Of a stretch of DNA of 64,000 nt, positions 35,744 through 45,623 are shown piece after piece. Every line of letters begins with the position of its first letter. Positions within the stretch are counted from its first letter, which is position 1. A program made the position numbers and the translations under genes. The DNA comes from CAJQPP01 sp963793465 (GTDB lineage Bacteria; Planctomycetota; Planctomycetia; Pirellulales; Pirellulaceae): positions 1-64,000 of the forward strand of contig CAWCAJ010000002.1 in assembly GCA_963793465.1 (NCBI GenBank), given 5' to 3'. Below the pieces are notes generated by a model. It searched no databases and was not told where the DNA came from. It saw only the letters and a list, made by a program, of their open reading frames with translations.

Positions 35744-36190
35744 TGTCGCGAATCCCTGTTGCTATTTCAATTTAAGCTGAACGAATTGGCAAATAAACAG
35801 GCAGTTTCCGGGGTTTGGCGAATTTTCCTGAGCTTTGCGGACGATCGTGTTCCTGCGCAGGCTCTTCCTCTGCTCTTGAAAAGCATCGGTATTTGGCCTG
35901 CTGCAGCCCGACCCACCCGATCTGAACCGGCACGATCGACACCTGCCACGTTTCTTGCCCGTTGATCACGATCGCTGCAGTTGTTCAGCCCGCCGACTAC
36001 GCTTTCTCACCGTGCAGGTTTCCATTTCAGAACCGTGGGGGCCCGAAAAGCGTTGCCTGGGAGGGTTTTCAATGGGACCGCCCGACTTGGCGGGCGACCT
36101 CCGCAACACCCGGTTCCTGGAAACGCAGGAGTCAATTTACGTGGAACTTGGGGAAAACTCGTATTTGGCTGGGAATGTGAAGTCTGTAAC
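35744..36190. other. Intergenic region, no convincing gene
   Basis: About 450 bases between the divergent KAS III-like and PAP2 genes. Several overlapping short ORFs occur on both strands, none with a domain or good ribosome binding site. Confidence 0.35.
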
Positions 36191-36997
36191 ATGGGCCCCG
36201 ATCAAGGAGTCAAGGCCGAACGGAGCAAAGGCATGCAGCCCCCGCAGGGACTATCAACATCTGGGAGGGATTGGACCCTGCGTCACTTGGGTCTGGTTCT
36301 CTGTGGATTGACCCTGGCGTTTGTGGGTGCCCTGTGGGTTGATACCCTGGTGACGGAAAATCGAAATGCCGAGGCCATCCCCGGTGACCTGCAACGCATT
36401 ATTCACTTGAGCGAAATTTTTGCTCACGGTTGGGGCGCGGTTCTGGTTCTGTTGCTGGTGTGGCGTCTGGCGCCACATCTCAAACACCGACTTTGCCCCC
36501 TGGCTGCCTGTTTGCTCATGCCCGGCTTGGCGGCCCAGGGAATCAAGTTGATGGTTGCCCGCCGCCGTCCGCTTTCGTACGCCGAAGACTTTCCACATTC
36601 CCCCGAATCCATATTGCACCTGCCGAGCACCATCGCCGAAACCTGGTTGGGTGTGTTTCCGGATGCAGAAACGGGATCCGAATATGCCTTCCAGTCATTT
36701 CCTTCCGCGCACGCGGCGGGCGCGGTCGCCATGGCGATTGGCTTGAGTTGGGTTTTCCCTCGCGGCAAAGTAATCTTTTTTGGTTTGGCATTGCTGGCTT
36801 CCTTCCAGCGGATTGAGTCCGGAGCGCATTGGCTAAGCGACGTGATCGCCGGCGCGGCTGTCGCCGTTATGGTGTGTTTTGGAATCCTGAGTTGGCAGCG
36901 GCGGCGAGAAGTCAATCGTCTGGCCTCCCCACCTGTTCCCAAGCGTGAGCTGGATCCCCTGATCCTGCGCTCGGGAAACGCCCAAAAGGCTGCGTAG
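36191..36997 (+). CDS. PAP2-family membrane phosphatase
   Basis: A 268-residue integral membrane lipid phosphatase. The three PAP2 motifs are KLMVARRRP (C1), FPSAHAAGA (C2, PSAH in place of PSGH) and QRIESGAHWLSDVIAG (C3). Five to six hydrophobic helices are visible. Such enzymes remove phosphate from phosphatidic acid, undecaprenyl pyrophosphate or similar lipids. Starts ATG 36191 (MGPDQGVK) or ATG 36233 (MQPPQG) are both possible. Confidence 0.88.
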   Translation: MGPDQGVKAERSKGMQPPQGLSTSGRDWTLRHLGLVLCGLTLAFVGALWVDTLVTENRNAEAIPGDLQRIIHLSEIFAHGWGAVLVLLLVWRLAPHLKHRLCPLAACLLMPGLAAQGIKLMVARRRPLSYAEDFPHSPESILHLPSTIAETWLGVFPDAETGSEYAFQSFPSAHAAGAVAMAIGLSWVFPRGKVIFFGLALLASFQRIESGAHWLSDVIAGAAVAVMVCFGILSWQRRREVNRLASPPVPKRELDPLILRSGNAQKAA

Positions 36998-37025
36998 TGC
37001 CGCTTGTGAGCTTGAGCGGCACTAC
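36994..37025 (+). terminator. Perfect hairpin at the end of the PAP2 gene
   Basis: GTAGTGCCGCT and AGCGGCACTAC form an 11-bp perfect stem with a 10-base loop that overlaps the stop codon. No T run follows, so termination may be inefficient or the element may be a transcript-end stabiliser. Confidence 0.5.
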
Positions 37026-37420
37026 AGGGCGTTAGGGACGGCAGTCCAATGCTGGCCGGCAAGACACCGGGTGCCCTTGGCACAAAGGGCTCCCGACTGC
37101 TCACCCAAAACCTGTTTACGCAAACCTCTTGACCCAAAAATGCCCCTGTTGGACCGGTACCCGCGATGCCGTTTCCCCGGCTTCGTTGGCGACGGCGGCG
37201 AGTGCGACGTTGAAGACGCCGGCGATCGCGGCGGTGGCAGCGACCGATCACCACCACGGGCGAGGATCCGCAGGACCGTCACAAGCCGAAAAGTTCGACG
37301 AATCCACAATCCTGCCACATCCGATTCAACCCCAACTTTGCTGACAATCCGGCAGATCCCTAACATGGTTACCGATGGAATCTTCGTAATAACCGTATCC
37401 CACGGGCGAAGAGCCACTCC
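37026..37420. other. Intergenic region, no gene seen
   Basis: About 395 bases upstream of the exported protein gene at 37421. Reading frames on both strands are open but none looks like a known protein. Confidence 0.35.
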
Positions 37421-38575
37421 ATGTTCGCTAACAAAGCTTGCCTGATCGTTAAACTCGCCGTGTTTGTGGTGATGGGCATGCTTTACCTGCCGGCAGTCCC
37501 CGTGCAATCTCAGGATCTGCTGTCGCTGGCGCGTCAAGTTACCGGGGGCAGCACGTATCGCGTTGCCGACCTGCGGGCTGCCTACCGCCAAGCCAACCAG
37601 GCCAGCCAAGCCGGCGTAATGCAGGATGCGGCCTTCCCCGTCACGGACCTCAATGGCCAGGTTTTCGCGACACCTCAGGCCTTTCAGGATCAGCACTGGG
37701 CGGGACTGGATAGCACCAAGGCAACGCTGCTGAATACTCGCTCGCAGTCTCGAAACGGCGAGGCGATCGACCCCAGCAATCCTTTCCAGGCCATCTTTCA
37801 CATTGGCTACGAATGGCAATGGCAGAGTCTCTCTCAAGACCAGGGTGAACTTTACGGTTTCAACATCAACCCGGTCATTCCCTTTAAGTTGGCAGGGCAT
37901 CAGCTGTTAGCCAACCTTAAAGTGCCGCTTCCCGGGCAGGCAGACCTGCCCGGTCTGGGTGGTTTCAGCGGGATAGGTGACACCCGGTTGCAACTGTCCT
38001 GGCTGGTGCCCTCGGACCGCAAGAGAATTCGCACGTTCGTGCCTGCCCTGGATGCGATCGCGCCGACCGGCGACGTCAGGCGGGGGTTGGGAGGTGGACA
38101 GTGGGTGCTCATACCAAACCTCGGTATGGCAATTCAACCCTTGAAAAACCTGACGATCTACCCCTACCTTCGGTATGTCCATGCCGACGATCTGACTGCC
38201 GGACTGGTCCCGGAAATTCCTGGCTTGCCGACCATCCCGGGTGACCGGTTCGGCAGAGTCGACGTGAGGGGCGTCAACCTGGAGCTTCCTTTTGTGTTCC
38301 AACTGCAGGATGCATTCATCGATTGGATCGGTATCGCACCCGACTACTTTCAAAACCTGACGGGCGAACGGCAGGGCACACTGACCATGAAATACGACTG
38401 GGGAATCCAACTTAATCGACAGCTGTTTCTGATGGGAGACGTGTGGCATCCGGTCTCCACCACAACCAACAGTGATTTCACTTTCCGATTGACTCTGGAT
38501 TGGTATCCCCAGATCGGTCAATGCCGCAGCTGCGGAGGCCGCAACGGGATCCGCCGACGCTGTGGATGCCGGTAG
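37421..38575 (+). CDS. Exported beta-barrel-like protein (transporter/outer-membrane type)
   Basis: A 384-residue protein with a signal peptide (LIVKLAVFVVMGMLYLPAVP, cleavage near VQSQ). The mature part is rich in alternating strand patterns (FHIGYEWQWQSLS, LYGFNINPVIPFKLAG, LLANLKVPLPG, GIGDTRLQLSWLVPS, DVRRGLGGGQWVLIPNLGMA), which resembles outer-membrane channel-like proteins often annotated as 'transporter' or phenol-degradation MetA-like. The C-terminus is Cys/Arg-rich (CRSCGGRNGIRRRCGCR) and unlike a barrel, so the ending may be non-native. Function unknown. Confidence 0.7.
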   Translation: MFANKACLIVKLAVFVVMGMLYLPAVPVQSQDLLSLARQVTGGSTYRVADLRAAYRQANQASQAGVMQDAAFPVTDLNGQVFATPQAFQDQHWAGLDSTKATLLNTRSQSRNGEAIDPSNPFQAIFHIGYEWQWQSLSQDQGELYGFNINPVIPFKLAGHQLLANLKVPLPGQADLPGLGGFSGIGDTRLQLSWLVPSDRKRIRTFVPALDAIAPTGDVRRGLGGGQWVLIPNLGMAIQPLKNLTIYPYLRYVHADDLTAGLVPEIPGLPTIPGDRFGRVDVRGVNLELPFVFQLQDAFIDWIGIAPDYFQNLTGERQGTLTMKYDWGIQLNRQLFLMGDVWHPVSTTTNSDFTFRLTLDWYPQIGQCRSCGGRNGIRRRCGCR

Positions 38576-38788
38576 CTGTGCGACCGGCGTCATCTGACGC
38601 GTTTTGCCGCAGTCTCGAGCGGGATTCCGCAATGGGAGTTCGGTCGACGGAACGCGGCGCTGGTGGCCACGTTTTAAGCCGGGAGTGTCCCGTTTCACTG
38701 TCGCGTCATTTCGTGCAAGTCGCTCGGGAAATTGCCTGGCCACCATCTGCCCGTCGCTGCGAATGGCACTCAATCGCTAAAACCGGGA

Positions 38789-38989
38789 TCAAACTTGGCC
38801 CAAAAGCACTGCAAAGATGCCGAGCAATCCGCCCAGAGATGCCCCGATCAGGAATCCAATGCCGGCAGTGGTCCCGTATCCCGACGAGCCACCCTGTTTT
38901 CGAAATATCATGGGCAGCAAGGCTAACAACGAACCCGCCCCGCCACTGAGGATCACGATCAAGAACATTTGTATCAGTTTGGGTTCCAT
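38789..38989 (-). CDS. Small two-helix membrane protein
   Basis: A 66-residue protein starting MEPKLIQMFLIVILSGG with two hydrophobic segments (about residues 7-25 and 40-62) separated by FRKQGGSSGYGTT. Gly-rich helices (GIGFLIGASLGGLLGIF) suggest close packing. It begins seven bases after the kinase gene stop and is probably the last gene of that operon. No family recognised. Confidence 0.7.
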   Translation of the reverse strand: MEPKLIQMFLIVILSGGAGSLLALLPMIFRKQGGSSGYGTTAGIGFLIGASLGGLLGIFAVLLGQV

Positions 38990-38996
38990 GGTTTTC

Positions 38997-40925
38997 CTAT
39001 TCGCTGGCGATGATGAAAGTGGAATCGTCCGAGCCGTCTTGCACACGAAGCTGGGTCGCTGACGATTGCGATTGTTGACGCCACCAATCGGCAGCCATTG
39101 GATCGGACCAGGCGGCAGCGGAAGTGCACTTGGCCAGAACCGAAATCAGGTAACGAGCGCTGGGTGGGCGTTTCCGCGGCTCCTTTTCCAGGCAACTCAT
39201 AATCAGGTTTTCCAGTTCTGAATCGGATTCCGTTCCCAACAGGCTCGCCGGCCGCACGGGTGCTTCCCGCACATGCCGCAAGCAAGTGTCCAGGGATGTA
39301 TCCCCCACAAACACTTCCCGACCGGTTAACAGAAACCACGCGGTGGCTCCCAGGGAATATAAATCGCTGCGTGAGTCCACGGGCTGTCCGTTTACGGTTT
39401 CGGGGGAAACGAATCCGGGGGAGCCAAAAAAGGCCCCAGCCGCAGTCAGTTGCTGGTCCCGGGACGGCAGCACGGGCTTGACCAGGCCAAAATCCAGTAC
39501 CGTTACAAAATCACCCAGTCCGCCGCGATAACTGACCATAATATTGGCCGGTTTGATATCGCGATGCACCAAGGCTTTTTCATGAGCTTCCGCCAATGAA
39601 CCACAGACCTGTTTCAACAGGTGGATCACGCGACCGCTGGGAAGCGGCCCTGTGTTGGCCACCAGTTGGGACAGGGTCATTCCTTCGATCAACTCCATCA
39701 CATAATAGAAACTGCCATCTGCTTTCCGGCCGTAGTCATAAATCGTGATGGTGTTGGGATGGGTCAACTGGCTGGTCAACTGGACCTCGCGTTGAAATCG
39801 CTCAATGGTTTCGTCAGTGGCCTGCGCGGCATGCAATAACTTGATCGCTGCGGGACGATGCAACATGGCATGTCGGGCTCGATAAACCGATCCCATACCA
39901 CCGGATCCGATCAAGTCGCCCAATGTGTATTGGCCCATGCGGTCCGCCGCTTCCGTAGGTACGGGCGAGACCCCGGGTACCTGCGGCATCGCGCGGGCTT
40001 CCAGATACCGCAGTACTTCGCTGGGCTTCAAAGCCTGCGTCCGATTACCCGTTCGCACAAAAAAGGACTCTTCATCGTTCCGCCGAAAGAAGACGGGATC
40101 GTTGGCGGGCAAAACTTGCACGACCAACACGGAACGTTCGGCCAAATCGAGAATCGTGGATCTTACGCGGGGGGACACCTGCACACCCAGCGATTGTTTG
40201 ATTAGACCATTCCAATGCAGAAGCAGCATCTCCTCGGTGGCAAAGTTGTCGGTTCCCAGCCCCAGGGGTCGCCCGACTTCGTCGACTCCGATCAAGAGAA
40301 ACCCACCGCTCGTGTTGAGGTAGGCGGCCACGGTTTTCAGACAGGTGTTCTCGAGACATTCATCGGGTTGGTTCGTCTGCAGATTCCAACGCAAGGTGGA
40401 CTTGAAATCCACGCAATCGCTTTCTCCCTCGGCAATCAATGCGGCCACGTCGTCCGCATCGAGTTCACGAAAACCACCCTCCATCAGGGCTTTGAGTTTT
40501 TTGTTCTCGTACCGCAATTGCCGCTGCCGATGGTCCGTCGCCAGATGTTGTCGGACGCGGGCCAGCACTTCTTCGAATTGAAAGGGCTTTTCAATGTAGT
40601 CCACGGCACCCAGTTCCAGGCCCCGCACCTTGTCCGCCACCGACCCCCGCGCAGAAAGAAAAATCACTACCGCCTCTTTGGTGGAAGCAGCAGTTTTCAA
40701 TCGGCGACAGGTTTCGTAACCATCCATCCCGGGCATGTTGATATCCAGCAGAATCAGCTGAGGTCGTGCCCGCGTGGCAACCTGCAATGCCTCTTCTCCC
40801 GATTGTGCCACCAGTAACTCGTAGCCCTCTTCTTCCAATGCCCCAAACAGGACCTGCAGGTTGGCCGGATTGTCATCGACCAACAACAATCGGTCTGGGG
40901 TTCGCGAACGCTGAGCTTCATTCAT
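38997..40925 (-). CDS. REC - AlbA_2 - Ser/Thr protein kinase fusion
   Basis: A 642-residue three-part protein. Residues about 10-130: response-regulator receiver with DRLLLVDDNPAN, phospho-Asp in LILLDINMPGMDG and Lys in VDYIEKPF. Residues about 150-300: AlbA_2 (Schlafen-type) domain with GESDCVDFKSTLRWN and LNTSGGFLLIGVDEVGRPLGL. Residues about 335-600: Hanks-type kinase with GSGGMGSVYRA, AIKLLH, HRDIKPANIMV, DFGLVKP and GSPGFVSPE. The receiver could gate the kinase on phosphorylation by the overlapping hybrid histidine kinase gene, joining two-component and Ser/Thr signalling. ATG 40925 overlaps that gene's stop by eight bases; the extension to 41084 lies inside it and is rejected. Confidence 0.9.
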   Translation of the reverse strand: MNEAQRSRTPDRLLLVDDNPANLQVLFGALEEEGYELLVAQSGEEALQVATRARPQLILLDINMPGMDGYETCRRLKTAASTKEAVVIFLSARGSVADKVRGLELGAVDYIEKPFQFEEVLARVRQHLATDHRQRQLRYENKKLKALMEGGFRELDADDVAALIAEGESDCVDFKSTLRWNLQTNQPDECLENTCLKTVAAYLNTSGGFLLIGVDEVGRPLGLGTDNFATEEMLLLHWNGLIKQSLGVQVSPRVRSTILDLAERSVLVVQVLPANDPVFFRRNDEESFFVRTGNRTQALKPSEVLRYLEARAMPQVPGVSPVPTEAADRMGQYTLGDLIGSGGMGSVYRARHAMLHRPAAIKLLHAAQATDETIERFQREVQLTSQLTHPNTITIYDYGRKADGSFYYVMELIEGMTLSQLVANTGPLPSGRVIHLLKQVCGSLAEAHEKALVHRDIKPANIMVSYRGGLGDFVTVLDFGLVKPVLPSRDQQLTAAGAFFGSPGFVSPETVNGQPVDSRSDLYSLGATAWFLLTGREVFVGDTSLDTCLRHVREAPVRPASLLGTESDSELENLIMSCLEKEPRKRPPSARYLISVLAKCTSAAAWSDPMAADWWRQQSQSSATQLRVQDGSDDSTFIIASE

Positions 40926-43587
40926 CACTTGGCTCCATGGCCCGAACCCACTCCTGCAGTCCGGAAAAATTGAAGGTGCGGGCGTAGGTTTCCATCGTCC
41001 CTGCCAGATCCCGCGTGGCATTTTCCTGCGCCAACTCCGACGCCAACTGTTTGATCGCTGTAACACTCTTGATTTGCAATGCATCCCGCAGCCGCACCAG
41101 GATTTCCTGTGACAAAACGGGAGGGTCCCCGACCGCTTGCTGGCTTGGCAACGAGACTTCTGCGGCGGGTTCTGACACGCTGCAATCGTATTCCAGTGCC
41201 AGGTGGGTTTTCAGCTTCTGCAGTAATTCGTCGGCTCGAAAGGGCTTGCCCAGGAAGTCATCGAACCCGGATGCCATTGCCTGTTGGCGAAACTCTGGAA
41301 ACACGCTGGCCGTAACCGCGATCACCTTCAGGGTCCGCAACCGATCGTCGGCACGGATCTGTTGGAGAGCCTCGATCCCGTTCATTCGCGGCATGCGGAC
41401 ATCCATCAAAACCAGTTGGATTTGATCTGGCTGGCGATGCAATACGTCCAATGCTTCCCGTCCATCCGCCGCCAGCAAGACCGTAAAACCGGTGTCTTCC
41501 AGCAGGGACTGCAAAACGTCCCGGTTCGTCTCTCGATCGTCGGCCACCAGGATCGTCACCTGCTGACCTTGCCGTAGGTGCTGAAGGGTTGCACTGCGGG
41601 GTTGCTCGTTCGCCGTCAGCATGGCCATCTCCTCAACATCCGCCTCCACCAGCGGCAGCTGGACCGCAAACACACTTCCCTGGCCGGGCTCGCTGGTCAC
41701 GGTAATCCGCCCCCCCAGTGCCTCCGCCAATCGCTTGCTGATTGCCAGCCCCAGTCCGGTGCCACCCGCGTTTTTGCCACCCTCCACCTGTTTGAAAGCG
41801 GTGAAGATGACTTGCAGTTCTTCTGCCGTCATCCCCATGCCCGTATCCATCACCTCCAGTAACAGTGAGCCGCGTGGGGATTCGGAAACGCAGATCATCA
41901 CGCTACCCTGGTCCGTGAACTTGACCGCGTTACCCGCCAGATTGATCAAGATTTGTCGCAGCTTGGCGGCATCGGTGACCACGGCCTGAGGAATCAGCGG
42001 ACTCATCTGCACCTCGAAATGCAAGCCCTTGCTCCGGGCCCGCTGACCGACGATGTCGCCTACGGTCTGTATCAACTGATGCAGGTCCGTGGGGCGATTA
42101 GTGACCTCCAGCTGTCCGGCCTCGATCTTGGAAAGATCCAGCACGTCATTAATCAGGGTCAACAGGTGTTCGCCACAGTTGACAATGGAATCCACGTGAC
42201 CCTTCTGGACACCGGTAACCTGTGGATTGCGTTGCAGAATCTGGGCATATCCCAGGATACCGTTGAGCGGTGTTCGCAATTCATGACTCATGTGCGACAG
42301 GAAGTCCGATTTGGCGCGACTGGCGGCCAGAGCTTGTTGCGAGGCCTGCTCGGCTTGTTGCTGCGCCAGGCGGATGGCGGCTTCGGTCCGTTTTCGCTCG
42401 GTGATATCGCGAATGATCGCCACATATTGGGTCGTGTCTGCCAGACGCATCGGTTGCACCGCCACATCCATCGGAAACGTCTCTCCATTCTGGCGACGCC
42501 CCTTGCCTTCCCGCCGTTCCCCCTGGAGACCGGCCAGTTGCGATTGGATGTCCCGATCAACCCCTTCGATCAAGTGGCCAACAGGCTGCCCCAGAATCTC
42601 CCTGGCCTGATAGCCGAAAATCGCCTCCGACCCCGGATTGAAGGATAGCACCACCCCGCGATCGTCCACCGTAAAAATCCCATCCACCACATTGTTGACG
42701 ATGGCATCCAGACGCCGCTCACGATCCTCGACCTGCTGGATCAGGGGACTATTGAACCAAACCAGCAGCAGGGATCCCAGCAGAATCAACAACACCGCTG
42801 TACCGAGGCCACCAATGGCTGCCCGAGTGAACGGTTGTTGGATTTCCCGCAGATCAATCTTGGCCACGATACCCAGAGCCAATTCCGCAACCGGCTCGTA
42901 AGCGGCCAGCACCGTTTCGCCGCGGTAGTCGGTGCCCACCGTAATTCCCGATTCTCCCGAGAGCGCTCGCCGCATCGGCTCGGCCAATGGGGTACCGGAA
43001 AAGGGGATCCGCATGCTCGGCCGGGATTCGGGATGACGACGGTCCAGCAGGAACACGATGTCCTCTCCTTCACGGCGAGCCAATGTAAACTCACCGGTCA
43101 TGCCCAGCCCCGATTGGTGTTGATGGGCGTCGACCACCTGGCCAATCGTAGCGGACACGTAACCACCCTGCACATCCTGGCTGTTTAGACGGTCAAATCG
43201 CGCCACCGCCTCAATCAAACGGGCCTGGGCTTTGACGGTTTCCACGAGCCGTTGCTTCTGCTGTTCCAATGAGGTTTCGTACAACAGCCAGATTGCGATG
43301 GCACCGACACTGATCACCAGAATGAACATGATCAACATGGAATAGGCCAGGATTTTCCAGCGTGTCGATGAGGCGTCGCCGGGCCCCAGAATGCCAGTTC
43401 GCTGCCTGGCAACCGTTGTGGCGCGATTCCACAACAGGAAAGCCAGCAGAAGAGCCAGGGTCACAAACAAGCTGGCCAACGCCAGACTGGAAACCAAATC
43501 CAGTTGCCATGCCAGCAGGATTTCCGGTCGGTTCAGGTTTGCCACGCCCCAACCTTGTAACGCGAAATAAAACAACGCGGAAGCCAT
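40918..43587 (-). CDS. Membrane hybrid histidine kinase with PAS and receiver domains
   Basis: An 889-residue sensor kinase. Membrane helices at about residues 25-50, 78-102 and 262-285 flank an extracytoplasmic sensor loop. Then a PAS domain (about 300-400, DGIFTVDDRGVVLSFNPGSEAIFGY), HisKA (SHMSHELRTPLNGILGYAQ), HATPase with NLAGNAVKF, MDTGMGM and GGTGLGLAIS, and a receiver with ILVADDRETNR, phospho-Asp in LVLMDVRMPRMNG and Lys in FLGKPF. The last 75 residues form a helical region like an HPt domain but with no clear phospho-His. Overlap with the REC-AlbA_2-kinase gene suggests the pair works together. Signal unknown. Confidence 0.92.
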   Translation of the reverse strand: MASALFYFALQGWGVANLNRPEILLAWQLDLVSSLALASLFVTLALLLAFLLWNRATTVARQRTGILGPGDASSTRWKILAYSMLIMFILVISVGAIAIWLLYETSLEQQKQRLVETVKAQARLIEAVARFDRLNSQDVQGGYVSATIGQVVDAHQHQSGLGMTGEFTLARREGEDIVFLLDRRHPESRPSMRIPFSGTPLAEPMRRALSGESGITVGTDYRGETVLAAYEPVAELALGIVAKIDLREIQQPFTRAAIGGLGTAVLLILLGSLLLVWFNSPLIQQVEDRERRLDAIVNNVVDGIFTVDDRGVVLSFNPGSEAIFGYQAREILGQPVGHLIEGVDRDIQSQLAGLQGERREGKGRRQNGETFPMDVAVQPMRLADTTQYVAIIRDITERKRTEAAIRLAQQQAEQASQQALAASRAKSDFLSHMSHELRTPLNGILGYAQILQRNPQVTGVQKGHVDSIVNCGEHLLTLINDVLDLSKIEAGQLEVTNRPTDLHQLIQTVGDIVGQRARSKGLHFEVQMSPLIPQAVVTDAAKLRQILINLAGNAVKFTDQGSVMICVSESPRGSLLLEVMDTGMGMTAEELQVIFTAFKQVEGGKNAGGTGLGLAISKRLAEALGGRITVTSEPGQGSVFAVQLPLVEADVEEMAMLTANEQPRSATLQHLRQGQQVTILVADDRETNRDVLQSLLEDTGFTVLLAADGREALDVLHRQPDQIQLVLMDVRMPRMNGIEALQQIRADDRLRTLKVIAVTASVFPEFRQQAMASGFDDFLGKPFRADELLQKLKTHLALEYDCSVSEPAAEVSLPSQQAVGDPPVLSQEILVRLRDALQIKSVTAIKQLASELAQENATRDLAGTMETYARTFNFSGLQEWVRAMEPSDE

Positions 43588-43997
43588 TGGAGAAACTCGG
43601 GACTGAAACGCATCGGTTGCTGGGGGCCGGAACCGGCGACGGTACCTGCAAGTATCCCGACACTTTATCCCCTGACAACCATTTAATCAAAGCGAAGCCC
43701 GGTTGCAGGAGCGTATGCCCGAACCCGCCCAGCCTGACCGCCCGGGTAGTGAGCACGACTTGCCGGCTCACGGAAAGTGGAATCAGCGGGACAGCGGCAT
43801 CACCCCAGCAACCGCCTGGGGCAGGTGCAACGCACTCGTTTCGGTCGCATCGCAACCACGACGGCACACGACCGCGGTAGCGATCCGCAATAAAACACTG
43901 CCGGTTTCCGGGATCACGGGAAACACGATTCAGGCCCTACCGCTGCGCCTGCGAAAGGGTGGATCGCAGCATCCGGGTGGGAATGTGGGGCACCCTG
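43588..43997. other. Intergenic region, no gene seen
   Basis: About 410 bases between the hybrid kinase start and the aminotransferase stop, both on the minus strand. It contains a short inverted repeat GTTTCC...GGAAAC near 43890-43915 but no T run and no coding signal I can support. Confidence 0.35.
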
Positions 43998-45254
43998 TCA
44001 GGTCATTTGCTGCAGGGCTTGCAGCAGGCGGTCCACCTCGGCCGTCGTGTTGTAGTGGAGGGCTCCGATACGGACCATGCCCTCCGGCTCCAAACCCAAG
44101 GTCTCGGTCAGTTCCAGAGCGTAATAATTGCCGGCCCACACACAAATGCCCTGATCTGCCAGTCGCCGCGCCAACTGCGGGGTGGAGATGGCATCATGTG
44201 TGATCGAGAACGTGGGAAACCTGTGAGCGACCTCACCGAGTTCCTGGACACCGTAAATCCGCACGCCCGGGATACGACACAAACCGCTTATCAATTGCAA
44301 CGACAGGTCTGATTCGTACTCCTGAATCATCGAAAACGCCCGCACCAACTTGCTACGACGATCTGCGGCCTGTTCCGACTGCAGCCCACCGACGGTATCC
44401 GCCAGGTAATCCACGCAGGCCATGCCTCCGGCAATCGACTCAAAACTCTGGGTACCGGTCATCCATTTGCCGGGAATCGTTGTGGGGGCCGGGCGAACCT
44501 GGTAAGCCTCCAGTGACTCCAAACATTCACGTTTCCCCCACAGGATTCCCAAATGGGGCCCAAAGAACTTGTAAGCCGAACAGGCCAGAAAGTCGCAATC
44601 CCAAGCCGCCACATCGATCAACGCATGCGGTGCATAGTGAACGGCATCCAAAAACGTCAAGGCGCCGCATTGCCTGGCCATTTGACAGATTTCCCGGATG
44701 GGATTGATCCCGCCCGTAGCATTGGAGGCACAGCCAAACGCAACCAGTCGCGTTCTGGATCCAAGATAGGATTCCAGCTGAGCCAGATCCAATCGACAGG
44801 CGTCGTCAACCACCACATCCACGTACCGAACCTGGGCGCCCGCATCCTGGGCAGCCGTTACCCAGGGCGCGATGTTGGCATCGTGGTCCAGGCGTGTCAC
44901 CACAATCTCATCGCCCGGCTGCCAGGTACGAGCCAGGGAACGAGCCAATGCGAAGGTCAACGAGGTCATGTTTTGCCCAAACACAATCTCCTGCGGATCC
45001 GCGGCACCGACAAAATCGGCAAAGGCCTGGTGCGCCGCCTTCATCCAACGATCGCTGGCTTGACTGGTGGGAAAGACGCCCCCTTTATTGGCATTGCATT
45101 CCACAAGATAACGCTGCATGGAGTCCAACACACTGGTGTGCACCTGGGTGCCGGCCGGCCCGTCAAAAAACGCCACTGGTTGCCGAGACTCGTGCTGGTT
45201 CAAGGCCGGGAATTGGGATCGCAGCGTTGCTACGGTGGGGGTCGTCAAAGCCAT
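43998..45254 (-). CDS. Class V aminotransferase, cysteine-desulfurase-like
   Basis: A 418-residue PLP enzyme of the class V (SufS/NifS-like) family, closest in look to the VC1184-type 'cysteine desulfurase-like' group. The PLP Lys is in ACSAYKFFGPHLGILWG (about residue 235), with VAFFDGPAGTQVH near the N-terminus, TLDAVHYAPH-like FLDAVHYAPHALID for cofactor Asp/His, and a GSRTRLVAFGCASNATG substrate region. No Fe-S scaffold gene is adjacent. ATG 45254 (MALTTPTV) is the preferred start; the extension to 45302 is poor. Substrate could be cysteine or another amino acid. Confidence 0.86.
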   Translation of the reverse strand: MALTTPTVATLRSQFPALNQHESRQPVAFFDGPAGTQVHTSVLDSMQRYLVECNANKGGVFPTSQASDRWMKAAHQAFADFVGAADPQEIVFGQNMTSLTFALARSLARTWQPGDEIVVTRLDHDANIAPWVTAAQDAGAQVRYVDVVVDDACRLDLAQLESYLGSRTRLVAFGCASNATGGINPIREICQMARQCGALTFLDAVHYAPHALIDVAAWDCDFLACSAYKFFGPHLGILWGKRECLESLEAYQVRPAPTTIPGKWMTGTQSFESIAGGMACVDYLADTVGGLQSEQAADRRSKLVRAFSMIQEYESDLSLQLISGLCRIPGVRIYGVQELGEVAHRFPTFSITHDAISTPQLARRLADQGICVWAGNYYALELTETLGLEPEGMVRIGALHYNTTAEVDRLLQALQQMT

Positions 45255-45623
45255 GGGATTCGTGAATAAAACGCGCGAAAACGAATGTGGGCGAAAAAGC
45301 ATGAAACAGGCTTAGGTTACGCCAGTGTCGGGAAAGCGTCCAGCAGCAACCACCCCGCATGCCCGGCAGCTTCGCCCAGTGTCGGCCAGCGGCCGCAAGT
45401 GGCGGTATCGTCCTCACCCCCCCCTTTCACAGACCTTGGTATACAAAACGGTCGTCGCATTGCGGACCTGGGGATGGTGAGCCTGATCGATTCCGATCAA
45501 CTGCTTCTGGCGGGAGATGGCCTGCCGATCTAAACTGATCGCAATCCTTTCCTGATCGCAGTCCTTTCGCGACTGCCATCACTGCCTGATTTGCATCCAA
45601 TCTTCCATTAGCTGGGGAATCCG
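45255..45623. other. Intergenic region with a 17-bp direct duplication
   Basis: About 370 bases between divergently arranged genes. CTGATCGCAATCCTTTC (45535-45551) is followed by CTGATCGCAGTCCTTTC (45552-45568), a near-perfect tandem duplication 56 bases upstream of the peptidase ATG. Nothing else stands out. Confidence 0.5.

Noticed and set aside
37022..37900. 292-residue minus-strand ORF
   Set aside because: It overlaps the start of the exported protein at 37421 and shows no domain; the plus-strand frame has a signal peptide.
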